DNA of 64,000 nt from Elusimicrobiota bacterium (GTDB lineage Bacteria > Elusimicrobiota > Elusimicrobia > Elusimicrobiales > UBA9959). A program made the translations under genes and the position numbers. Where the stretch lies: assembly GCA_003450815.1 (NCBI GenBank), contig DMES01000002.1, forward strand, positions 14,769 to 78,768, written 5' to 3'. The notes beneath the pieces were generated by a model. It was not told the origin of the DNA, made no database searches, and was given only the letters and a program-made list of their open reading frames with translations. Shown here in pieces: positions 45,115-53,910 of this stretch (its first letter is position 1; each line of letters opens with the position of its first letter).

Positions 45115-46014
45115 ATGGACGTGGCTGAAACAACAAAAATACTCATATTGGGCGGCGGTGGAATGCTGGGGCATAAGCTTTGGCAATGCCTCTCCCAAAA
45201 ATTCCCCGGAACTGTCGTTTCCATAAGAAAAAAACGTGATTTTTACGCCGGCTGCGGGCTCTTTACCGGGCCCAATGTGGTGGATGGCCTGGACCTCAGG
45301 GATTTTACCCGCCTTAACGCCGTTCTTGATGATGTTAAACCCTCCGTTATAGTCAATTGCGCAGGAGTTACGCTGCGCAATAAAGAAGCCCTGGATAAAA
45401 ACTCTGTCATTTCCATTAATGCTCTTCTGCCGCACAGGCTGGCCGCCTGGTGCTCAAAAAACGGGGCACGGCTTATTCATTTCAGCACGGTCTGTGTTTT
45501 TGACGGCAGGCTGGGCGGCTATACCGAGGACTCGTTACCGGACGCACTGGAACTTTACGGTAACACAAAGGCCTTGGGTGATGTTTTAGCGCCGTTCGCT
45601 GTTACTCTCCGGTCCTCTTTTATAGGCAGAGAGATATTCGGCGGCTCGGAGCTGCTGGAATGGTTCCTTGCCCAGAAAGGCAAAAAAATAAAGGGTTTCC
45701 GCAAAGCTTTATTTACCGGCCTTACCACCAACCGGCTTGCGGAACTTGTCTCGGACCTGATTGAAAATCACACCGCGTTAAATGGCCTTTACCATGTTTC
45801 CAGCGAGACTCTTTCAAAATATGATTTACTGGGCCTTATGAAAGAAGCGTATAAGATAAATGTGGAGATAGAGTTGGACGATAGTTTTGTGTGCAAGCGC
45901 GATCTGAATGGGAACAGGTTTATACAGGCGGCGGGTTTTAACTGCCCGCCATGGCGGCGGATGATGGCAGACATGGCCGCTGATGCCACACCATACGGTA
46001 AATGGCCGTCTTAA
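45115..46014 (+). CDS. RmlD-family sugar reductase (probable FnlB/WbjC role)
   Basis: The 299-residue SDR has ILILGGGGMLGHKLWQCL near residues 8-25, VNCAGVTLR, HFSTVCVFDG and a YGNTKALGD pair (Y, K), all RmlD-like. It lies directly before FnlA- and FnlC-type genes, so it probably reduces the 4-keto intermediate of UDP-L-FucNAc synthesis. CapF/WbjC/FnlB proteins usually carry a C-terminal cupin (about 370 residues in total), which is missing here. AAGGGGTG precedes the ATG. Confidence 0.82.
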   Translation: MDVAETTKILILGGGGMLGHKLWQCLSQKFPGTVVSIRKKRDFYAGCGLFTGPNVVDGLDLRDFTRLNAVLDDVKPSVIVNCAGVTLRNKEALDKNSVISINALLPHRLAAWCSKNGARLIHFSTVCVFDGRLGGYTEDSLPDALELYGNTKALGDVLAPFAVTLRSSFIGREIFGGSELLEWFLAQKGKKIKGFRKALFTGLTTNRLAELVSDLIENHTALNGLYHVSSETLSKYDLLGLMKEAYKINVEIELDDSFVCKRDLNGNRFIQAAGFNCPPWRRMMADMAADATPYGKWPS

Positions 46015-46084
46015 GGCCATAGGCCCTGATACGGCACAGCCATAGGCTAGGCCGTCTGAAGGCCATAAGCCCTGATACGGCACA
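46004..46084. repeat. Two copies of a 35-bp direct repeat
   Basis: Copies at 46004-46038 and 46050-46084 differ at two or three positions and are 46 bases apart. Both begin GGCCGTCT and end CCTGATACGGCACA. The first copy contains the stop region of the upstream gene. Confidence 0.8.
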
Positions 46085-46100
46085 TTGGAGGAGAATTAAC

Positions 46101-47111
46101 ATGATCTTTAAAGGGAAAACAGTCCTGATTACCGGCGGAACAGGGTCTTTCGGCCATGAGCTTTTGAAAACTATAATTGCCAAGGATTTTAAAGAGGTCA
46201 GAATATTCAGCCGGGATGAACTTAAGCAGGAGATGATGCGCATCCAGCTTAATAATTCCCGTGTAAAGTTTTATATCGGAGATGTGAGAGACAGAGATAG
46301 CGTGGATCAGGTTATGAAAGGGGTGGATATGGTGTTTCACGCGGCCGCACTAAAGCAGGTGCCCTCCTGCGAGTTTTTCCCCATGCAGGCGGTGCTGACA
46401 AATATTCTTGGCAGTAGTAATGTGGTGGAATCCGCGATCCAGCATAAAGTAGAAAATGTTGTGTGCCTTGGCACGGACAAAGCTGTTTACCCGGCAAATG
46501 CTATGGGCATGACCAAGGCCCTTATGGAAAAGGTTGCCCAGGCAGTGTGCCGGGGCTTGAGTGAAAAAGACACCAAGGTTTCCTGCGTCAGGTACGGCAA
46601 TGTTATGTGCTCGCGGGGGTCAGTAATCCCGCTGTTCATAAAACAGATAAAGGAAAAAAAGTCCATAACCGTTACCGACGCCGCAATGACCAGATTCCTG
46701 CTGCCGCTGGATGAGGCGATAAAGCTTGTCCTGTTCGCTTTTTCCAACGCCAGACAGGGAGATATTTTTATTAAAAAGTCTCCGGCTTGCACCGTGGGAG
46801 ATCTTGCCGCTGCGTTAAAGGAATTATTCAAGTCCGATGTTCCGGTTAAAAACATTGGCATACGCCACGGGGAAAAATTATATGAAACCCTGGCCACTAT
46901 TGAGGAACTGCGCCGTGCTGAAGATATGGGGAACTATTTCCGGGTCAAAATGGACGACAGGGACCTGAATTACAACAAGTATTTTACCGAAGGTGACAAA
47001 AAGGAAGCGCTGCTGTCGGAGTACACTTCGCACAATACGCAGCGTTTGAGCGTGAAAGGCGTAAAAGAAATGTTGCTGAAGCTGCCGGAAGTGACGGCTG
47101 AAATGGAATGA
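46101..47111 (+). CDS. fnlA: UDP-N-acetylglucosamine 4,6-dehydratase/5-epimerase (CapE/WbjB/FnlA type)
   Basis: The 336-residue SDR has GKTVLITGGTGSFGHELL near residues 4-21, HAAALKQVPSCEFFPMQA near 78, and CLGTDKAVYPANAMGMTKA near 122 with the Met-Lys variant of YxxxK typical of this family. It starts the UDP-L-FucNAc/UDP-L-QuiNAc route from UDP-GlcNAc. GGAGGAG precedes the ATG. Confidence 0.92.
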   Translation: MIFKGKTVLITGGTGSFGHELLKTIIAKDFKEVRIFSRDELKQEMMRIQLNNSRVKFYIGDVRDRDSVDQVMKGVDMVFHAAALKQVPSCEFFPMQAVLTNILGSSNVVESAIQHKVENVVCLGTDKAVYPANAMGMTKALMEKVAQAVCRGLSEKDTKVSCVRYGNVMCSRGSVIPLFIKQIKEKKSITVTDAAMTRFLLPLDEAIKLVLFAFSNARQGDIFIKKSPACTVGDLAAALKELFKSDVPVKNIGIRHGEKLYETLATIEELRRAEDMGNYFRVKMDDRDLNYNKYFTEGDKKEALLSEYTSHNTQRLSVKGVKEMLLKLPEVTAEME

Positions 47112-47214
47112 GCCGGTATTTATTGCAGTATCTTGCACTATGTCGCATACTTAATTCATGATGTAATACCCTGTGCAAAGTTTTGCCGCGTGATACTACA
47201 AAAAGGAGATTTTT

Positions 47215-48348
47215 ATGTCTTTGAAAGTGATGACAATAGTGGGTACCAGACCGGAAATAATAAAACTCAGCCGCGTTATGAGCGAACTGGAGCAGCATGT
47301 GACCCATGTTCTGGTGCACACCGGCCAGAATTACGACTACGAACTTAACGAGATATTTTTCAAGGAACTCGGAATACGCAAGCCGGATTATTTCCTTAAC
47401 TCCGCCGGCGCCACCCTTGCCGCTACAATAGGCGTTATAATAGCCAAGGCTGACGAGGTTATGGAGGAAGAGAAGCCCGACTGCATACTGCTCTACGGTG
47501 ATACGAATAGCTGCCTTTCCGTAATAGCCGCCAAACGGCGCAAGATACCGATATTCCACATGGAAGCCGGCAACCGCTCCTTTGACCAGCGCGTGCCCGA
47601 GGAATTGAATCGCAAAGTGGTGGACCACTTAAGCGACATAAATATGACGCTTACAGAACACGCCCGCCGTTATCTGTTGGCTGAGGGGATAAGGCCGGAA
47701 ACTGTCATTAAGACCGGCTCTCCTATGAAAGAGGTGCTGGCGCATTATATGCCGAAAATACTTAAGTCTGATGTTCTTAAACGCCTTAAGCTTAAGGATA
47801 GCGGCTATTTTGTGGTCAGCGCCCATCGCGAGGAAAATGTGGACAGCCCGGAGAATTTCAGGAACCTGCTCGGTTCGCTTAACGCTTTGGCAAAAAAATA
47901 TTCAATGCCGGTGATAGTTTCTACCCATCCCCGCACAAGGAAGAAACTTGAAGAGCTGGGAGTAAAAGGGTTCGATAAGCGCATAAGTTTTCTTAAGCCG
48001 CTTGGTTTTTACGATTATGTCAAACTGCAGCTCAACGCTTTCTGCGTTGTCTCTGACAGCGGTACTATAACCGAAGAATCCACCATGCTTAATTTTCCGG
48101 CCGTAACCATACGCCAGGCCCACGAGAGGCCGGAAGGCATGGATGAGGGCACGCTTATAATGTGCGGCCTTAAAACCGAACGGGTGCTTGAATCGGTTGC
48201 TGTTGTGGTTAAACAGCATTCAAGGAAGCAGAGGCGCTTCCGTCTGGTTCCGGATTATAACACGGATAATGTGTCAAAAAAAGTTTTGCGCATAATTCTC
48301 AGCTACACCGACTATATAAACCGCACGGTCTGGCATCGCGCGGTCTGA
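47215..48348 (+). CDS. fnlC: UDP-N-acetyl-sugar 2-epimerase (CapG/WbjD/FnlC type)
   Basis: The 377-residue WecB-family enzyme has MTIVGTRPEIIKLSRVM near the start, HTGQNYDYELNEIFF near 40 and LYGDTNSCLS near 95. FHMEAGNRSFDQRVPEE (near 115) and SDSGTITEES (near 280) complete the family pattern. The Asn-Arg-Ser-Phe wording is that of the FnlC branch rather than housekeeping WecB. It completes the module. AAAAGGAG precedes the ATG. Confidence 0.92.
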   Translation: MSLKVMTIVGTRPEIIKLSRVMSELEQHVTHVLVHTGQNYDYELNEIFFKELGIRKPDYFLNSAGATLAATIGVIIAKADEVMEEEKPDCILLYGDTNSCLSVIAAKRRKIPIFHMEAGNRSFDQRVPEELNRKVVDHLSDINMTLTEHARRYLLAEGIRPETVIKTGSPMKEVLAHYMPKILKSDVLKRLKLKDSGYFVVSAHREENVDSPENFRNLLGSLNALAKKYSMPVIVSTHPRTRKKLEELGVKGFDKRISFLKPLGFYDYVKLQLNAFCVVSDSGTITEESTMLNFPAVTIRQAHERPEGMDEGTLIMCGLKTERVLESVAVVVKQHSRKQRRFRLVPDYNTDNVSKKVLRIILSYTDYINRTVWHRAV

Positions 48349-48358
48349 CTGCCTTCCT

Positions 48359-49573
48359 ATGCCGGACAAACTGAAGGTTTTGATAATAACCGAAAGGTTT
48401 TACCCGGAGGAATTTATAATCAACGACCTGGCGGCCGTTTGGGCGGCCGGGGATTTTTGTGTGGATGTGCTTACGCAGGCACCCAGTTATCCTTTTGGCA
48501 TAATCTTCAAGGGTTACTCAAATAATTTTTTTGCCGCTGAACGCTGGAAAGATATTAATATTTCCAGGTTTTTTACTGTAACCGGCTACCGGGATTCCCT
48601 CTTTTTAAAGCTGCTGAATTATTTCAGCTTTGCTTTGGCCGGCAGTATAGCCGTGTTGTTCCTGGCGCGAAAATATGACCGCATATTCGTTTATCAGACC
48701 GGGCCGCTTACCCTGGCGCTTCCAGCGGTACTGGCCCGCCGGCTTTATGGCATACCTGTAACCATCTGGACGCAGGATCTCTGGCCGGACATGGTATATG
48801 CCTACGGATTTAAAAAAACGCGGCCGCTTGCCTGGTGTCTTGACAGAGTGATAGGTTTTATTTACCACAGTTGCGACAATATTCTTGTTTCTTGCTCAGG
48901 CTTTGCTTCGCGTGTGGCGCAATACGCTCCGGGTAAAGATATTAAGCATTTCCCAAACTGGCCCACGGTGCTGCCGGATGGAGGAGCGGAGAGAGCCGCA
49001 CTGCCCGCAGGTTTCAACTTTACCTTTGCCGGTAACGTGGGAAAGCTCCAGAATCTGGAGAATGTTTTGCGAGGCTTCGGGCTTGCTTCAAAAATAAACC
49101 CTGAAATACGGCTTAATATCGTGGGTGACGGCTCACATCTTGAAACGCTTAAAACTATCGCGCACAATGAAAAAGTAAAAGGCGTCACTTTCTGGGGCCG
49201 TAAAAACCTCTCAGCTATGCCGGGTTTCTTTAATGCCAGCGATGTTATGATTATTTCCCTCAGTAATACCCCAGGACTTAACCTTACCGTGCCCGCTAAG
49301 TTCCAGGCTTATCTTGCTTTTCATAAACCGGTTTTCTGCGTGATGGGCGGCGCGGTAAGAGCCCTTGTGGAAAAACACAACACCGGCTTTTGCGCGGACC
49401 CGGACCGGCTGGAAGCCATCCGCGATGGCTTTCTGAAGTTTTATTCGCTGCGTGGCGGCGGCCTGGCGGACTTCGTGGGAAATTCCAGGCGCCTGCTTGA
49501 GGCTGAATATGACAGGGGGAGAATAATAGCGGCAATAGCGGCTACAGTGCGTGACCTGACACTTAAGGTATAA
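48359..49573 (+). CDS. WbuB-like GT4 glycosyltransferase (probable L-FucNAc transferase)
   Basis: The 404-residue protein has TERFYPEEFIINDLA near residues 11-25, TQAPSYPFG and TIWTQDLWPD near 137. TFAGNVGKLQNLENVL near 222 and PAKFQAYLAFHKP near 312 also match WbuB-like enzymes, which transfer FucNAc onto the first lipid-linked sugar. It follows the FucNAc genes and precedes the initiating transferase, as in E. coli O-antigen loci. Confidence 0.85.
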   Translation: MPDKLKVLIITERFYPEEFIINDLAAVWAAGDFCVDVLTQAPSYPFGIIFKGYSNNFFAAERWKDINISRFFTVTGYRDSLFLKLLNYFSFALAGSIAVLFLARKYDRIFVYQTGPLTLALPAVLARRLYGIPVTIWTQDLWPDMVYAYGFKKTRPLAWCLDRVIGFIYHSCDNILVSCSGFASRVAQYAPGKDIKHFPNWPTVLPDGGAERAALPAGFNFTFAGNVGKLQNLENVLRGFGLASKINPEIRLNIVGDGSHLETLKTIAHNEKVKGVTFWGRKNLSAMPGFFNASDVMIISLSNTPGLNLTVPAKFQAYLAFHKPVFCVMGGAVRALVEKHNTGFCADPDRLEAIRDGFLKFYSLRGGGLADFVGNSRRLLEAEYDRGRIIAAIAATVRDLTLKV

Positions 49574-49597
49574 TAGCGCAATGGCGGGTAAAAAATA

Positions 49598-51010
49598 ATG
49601 TTTGTTTTCAGATGGCGCAGGCTGTTTCTTTTTTTGGGCGACGCAGTATTGTTTTATGCGGCTTTGGCGGCCGCTCTTGTTGTGCGCCACTTTGGCCCGA
49701 TTCCCTTTGATTTTTTTATTCAGCACATTAAGGTGTTTTCAGTTTTTTTGCCGGTCTGGGCCGGAATTTTTTACGTTATCGGTTTTTATGACATACGCCG
49801 TATAAATAAGCTTGTAAATCTTATAAATTCCGCCCTTATAGCTTTCGCGGTTAATCTTGCCGCGGCCTCCGCTTTGTTTTACGCTTTTTATCTGCAACTC
49901 GGTCTTACGCCCAAAACCCATCTTTTCCTGACATTAAGCTTCCTGCATGTTTTTGCCGTAATCTGGCGCCGTATCTGGACCAGATTTTTTCTTTCAAAGC
50001 TGCTTGTGCAGAGGGTTTCTTTTTTGGGGACCAATTCCCTGCTTGAGGAAATCTGCAAAGATCTGCAAAAAAATCCGCACCTGGGTTTTGTTGTTACTCC
50101 GCTGCCGGACCTGAAGGCTAAAGACGCGCAAAGCGAAGCTTACTGGCGGCCGGACGGCAGAAGGGGCGGGGAACTTGCGCAAAAAATAGATCTGCTGGTG
50201 GTTGACGCTGATGATGCGGAGAAAAACCCCATGGTTGAAAGCCTGCTGCTGTCGACCGCCGTAATGGAAGAGATTCCTATAATCACCCATCTGGATTTTT
50301 ATGAGGATCTTTACGGCAAGATACCCCCTGAGTATGCCGCCAAACCCAACTGGCTTTTAAGCAATGTGCTGCATAAAAATAACGCGCTGTACGCAGTAAT
50401 CAAGCGCGGAATGGATATTGTCGCCGCTTCTTTCGTGTTGCTGCTTACTCTGCCTCTTCTGGCGGCGGTTTACTGCGCGCTGAAAATTTCCGGCATGGGC
50501 GGGATCCCGGTTTTCTTTTTTCAAAAGCGCGTGGGTTACCTGGGCAGGCGGTTCATTATATGGAAATTTAGGACCATGGTGCAGGGGGCCGACAAGGCCG
50601 GACCTCTTTACCGGGCATCCGCCGGCGACGACCGCGTAACACGTCTGGGCCGTTTTTTGCGCCGGACACGCCTGGATGAATTGCCGCAGTTGTGGAATGT
50701 CCTTAAAGGGGAGATGTCGGTTGTTGGGCCGCGGCCTGAATGGATACGCGAGGTGCGGATACTTGAACGCAGTGTGCCGCATTATCATCTGCGACACCTG
50801 GTTAAGCCTGGTGTCACCGGTTGGGCGCAAATACATCTGCAGGCAACCTCAAGCGAATTGGAATCCCTTGAAAAACTGCATTATGACCTCTACTATGTCA
50901 AGAACCTTTCGCTGGCGCTGGATATAGGTATCATACTGCGCACCTTCCGCAGGGTTTTTCAGAAAGATGCTTCCTTTGCGGCAAGAGAAAAGCTGAAGGC
51001 TGAAGGCTGA
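49598..51010 (+). CDS. Undecaprenyl-phosphate sugar phosphotransferase (initiating transferase, WcaJ/WbaP type)
   Basis: The 470-residue protein has about four N-terminal membrane segments, a Rossmann-like middle and a membrane helix near 275. The catalytic domain follows: [13 protein letters not shown] near 326, [20 protein letters not shown] near 350, GPRPEW and PGVTGWAQI. It begins lipid-linked repeat-unit assembly. Its last residues and stop codon are encoded by the first two units of the perfect GCTGAAG array. A TATAAT at 49569-49574 might start transcription here. Confidence 0.92.
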   Translation: MFVFRWRRLFLFLGDAVLFYAALAAALVVRHFGPIPFDFFIQHIKVFSVFLPVWAGIFYVIGFYDIRRINKLVNLINSALIAFAVNLAAASALFYAFYLQLGLTPKTHLFLTLSFLHVFAVIWRRIWTRFFLSKLLVQRVSFLGTNSLLEEICKDLQKNPHLGFVVTPLPDLKAKDAQSEAYWRPDGRRGGELAQKIDLLVVDADDAEKNPMVESLLLSTAVMEEIPIITHLDFYEDLYGKIPPEYAAKPNWLLSNVLHKNNALYAVIKRGMDIVAASFVLLLTLPLLAAVYCALKISGMGGIPVFFFQKRVGYLGRRFIIWKFRTMVQGADKAGPLYRASAGDDRVTRLGRFLRRTRLDELPQLWNVLKGEMSVVGPRPEWIREVRILERSVPHYHLRHLVKPGVTGWAQIHLQATSSELESLEKLHYDLYYVKNLSLALDIGIILRTFRRVFQKDASFAAREKLKAEG

Positions 51011-51047
51011 AGGCTGAAGGCTGAAGGCTGAAGGCTGAAGGCTGAAG
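50992..51047. repeat. Eight perfect tandem copies of GCTGAAG (family D)
   Basis: The copies run without change from 50992 to 51047. The stop codon of the initiating transferase gene (51008-51010) is inside the array. A short related stretch ends the next gene at 52422-52442. Confidence 0.95.
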
Positions 51048-51136
51048 GAAGAGCATCCATTAGGTTCAATTTATTTTAATCGGCCCAATAGCCTTACTAA
51101 ATGTCGGTTCATAGTGCTACAGCCGCATGTTGGTCC

Positions 51137-51160
51137 TGTAGTGGCAAAGCTTGCTTTGCC
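51137..51160. repeat. Solo GTAG-footed REP palindrome
   Basis: TGTAGTGGCAAAGC plus TTGCTTTGCC is one half of the REP family whose pairs lie at 26437-26570 and 32672-32725. No inverted partner is found nearby. It lies in a possible N-terminal extension of the next gene, which is why I do not use that extension. Confidence 0.75.
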
Positions 51161-51181
51161 CACAGTCATTTACAAGACTTT

Positions 51182-52432
51182 ATGGCGGAAACATTAAAAA
51201 TATCCCGGTTGGAAAAGGCTCTTGAATGGGCTGTCTATGTCTTCTCGGCTTCCGTCTTGCTTTCTATAACCGTAAGTCAGGCGGCCTTATTGCTTATTGC
51301 CATTTTGCTTGTTTGCCTTGGCGCAAAAGATAAAAACAAGGCCGGCGCATACTTTGGGCGGATAAAGGGAAGCGGGCTGCTTCTTCCTTTTTTCCTGTTT
51401 TTCATCGCTTATATCTTTTCCGCTATGGTCGGAGTAGACAGTAAGAACAGCTTTTCATTCCTTAATTCAGAACTCCTGAAAGCCCTGGCTTGCTTTGCGC
51501 TTATTGCGGCTGTGCCCGGCATAAAGGTCTCCGCCGCGGGCGCGTGGTATGCCGCCGGCGCGACATTAGCGGGCGCGCTTGGTATCTGGCAATTTATACA
51601 AGGGAATATCTATTCAAACGGTATTGATTTCGCCCGGGCGCACGGGAAAATGTACGCCGTTACCTATGGGGAAACAATGGCGGTGGCGCTGGTATTTTCT
51701 TTGCTGTGTTTTATAAATTCAAAAAAAGAAACCTTTGTGCGCAAAGCGTATTTTGCCTCCACGCTCATTCTGGCCGCGGCTTTTTCCATGAGCCTGAGCC
51801 GCGGTCCCGCTATAGGGCTTGCCTTCGCGCTGGGTATGCTGTATTTTTTTGAACCGCGTTCGCGCAAAATACTGCGCGTGGCCGCGGTGATCTGCTTTGC
51901 GGCGCTGGTCGCCATATTTTCAGCGGTTCCGTCTTTAAGGCTTAAGCTGATCTCTATCCCGCGCGGTATGGTCCAACTGGTATCCGGAAGCAAAAACGCC
52001 GCCGCCGGCGTAGACGACAGTTCATCTATACGCATGGAGATGTGGAAGGTTGGGGTTAAAATAATCCGCGACTATCCGCTTGGAGGCGTTGGGCCGGATA
52101 ATGTCAAGCGGATATTCGGTTTTTATCATCCGGGGTTGTTTGACGGCAGATACAACTCAAATGATGTCCATAACCTTTATCTCCAGAAGACGGCCGAGTA
52201 TGGCCTGCCAGGCGGCTTGATCTTTGTTTATCTCCTGGTTTCTTTTTTGCGGCTGGTATATAAAAAATATCGCGAATTCCGCAGCGTGGAAAGCCTATGG
52301 GCGTTGACGGCGCTGACGGGATTTTACATTATGATGCTTACAGATTCGTCTTTCCATCTGCCCAGGGTGGCTATGAGCCTGTATTTCATGCTGGCGCTTT
52401 CGCAGACAACGGATAAACAGGCTGAAGGTTGA
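51182..52432 (+). CDS. O-antigen ligase/polymerase family membrane protein (WaaL-like)
   Basis: The 416-residue protein has about ten hydrophobic segments. A long periplasmic loop near residues 275-345 contains SSSIRMEMW, DYPLGGVGPDN and DVHNLYLQKTAEYGL, the Wzy_C/WaaL pattern with the key His. It may ligate the polymer to lipid A-core or polymerise it. The ATG at 51182 is chosen because codons 51101-51181 run through a REP element. The last codons (QAEG, stop) come from a GCTGAAG-type repeat. Confidence 0.83.
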   Translation: MAETLKISRLEKALEWAVYVFSASVLLSITVSQAALLLIAILLVCLGAKDKNKAGAYFGRIKGSGLLLPFFLFFIAYIFSAMVGVDSKNSFSFLNSELLKALACFALIAAVPGIKVSAAGAWYAAGATLAGALGIWQFIQGNIYSNGIDFARAHGKMYAVTYGETMAVALVFSLLCFINSKKETFVRKAYFASTLILAAAFSMSLSRGPAIGLAFALGMLYFFEPRSRKILRVAAVICFAALVAIFSAVPSLRLKLISIPRGMVQLVSGSKNAAAGVDDSSSIRMEMWKVGVKIIRDYPLGGVGPDNVKRIFGFYHPGLFDGRYNSNDVHNLYLQKTAEYGLPGGLIFVYLLVSFLRLVYKKYREFRSVESLWALTALTGFYIMMLTDSSFHLPRVAMSLYFMLALSQTTDKQAEG

Positions 52433-52512
52433 GGGCTGAAGGGAAAGATACGGCTGATATGAAAATATTTTCCGTCCTTTAGTCTTAATCGTTCATTTTC
52501 CCAAAAATAATT

Positions 52513-52649
52513 GGCAGTGGCAGAGTTTACTCAGTCGTGGACAGCGCCAGGGGAAACCGCAATGCGGTGTCCCCTCAGCCGTTGGGAAGGGGTGGCCCGC
52601 GACAGGCCAGAGTCACTGCCGAAGAGGCAAAGCAAGCTTTGCAACTACA
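52513..52649. repeat. Degenerate REP pair enclosing a nested stem-loop
   Basis: The right end (52626-52649) is a standard family REP (GGCAAAGCAAGCTTTGC, then AACTACA). The left end (52516-52532) is decayed. Between them are nested pairings: GGCAGTG with CACTGCC (52513-52519/52614-52620), GTCGTGG with CCGCGAC (52534-52540/52597-52603, one G-T pair) and a strong inner hairpin (52549-52575). This fills much of the 356-base gap before gap. The remainder holds a short GCTGAAG-type stretch at its start and a promoter at its end. Confidence 0.55.
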
Positions 52650-52683
52650 AAAGCAGGTGATGCGGATGTGGCGGGTTAACGAG

Positions 52684-52710
52684 TTGAGTGGTTACAGAAT
52701 TTGTTATAAT
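52684..52710 (+). promoter_or_regulatory. Candidate promoter of the gap operon
   Basis: TATAAT at 52705-52710 has TTGAGT at 52684-52689, 15 bases apart, which is slightly short. Transcription would start about 70 bases before the gap ATG. Confidence 0.55.
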
Positions 52711-52713
52711 TAA

Positions 52714-53840
<1,127 letters not shown>

Positions 53841-53841
<1 letters not shown>

Positions 53842-53877
53842 AGTTGGGGGGGGGAGGCGTTGCGAGTTGGGAGTTAA
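53841..53877. repeat. Heptamers of family B between gap and the next gene
   Basis: GAGTTGG at 53841 and 53864 and GAGTTAA at 53871, with a G-rich stretch between. The first unit shares a base with the gap stop codon. The same units, reversed, are inside rfbG. Confidence 0.7.
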
Positions 53878-53910
53878 ACTCTCAAACAAACTTCGAAGGA
53901 GACCGCAAAT

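Noticed and set aside
50992..51047. CRISPR-like array
   Set aside because: The repeats are 7-base tandem units without spacers, and no cas genes are present. The octamer arrays were also excluded for this reason.
51101..51181. N-terminal extension of the WaaL-like protein
   Set aside because: The codons run through a REP palindrome and give a Cys- and His-rich stretch unlike the family. ATG at 51182 begins just before the first helix.
52513..52620. Cobalamin or c-di-GMP riboswitch upstream of gap
   Set aside because: The end resembles a riboswitch terminus only superficially, the conserved core sequences of both classes are absent, and the element lies upstream of the likely promoter.
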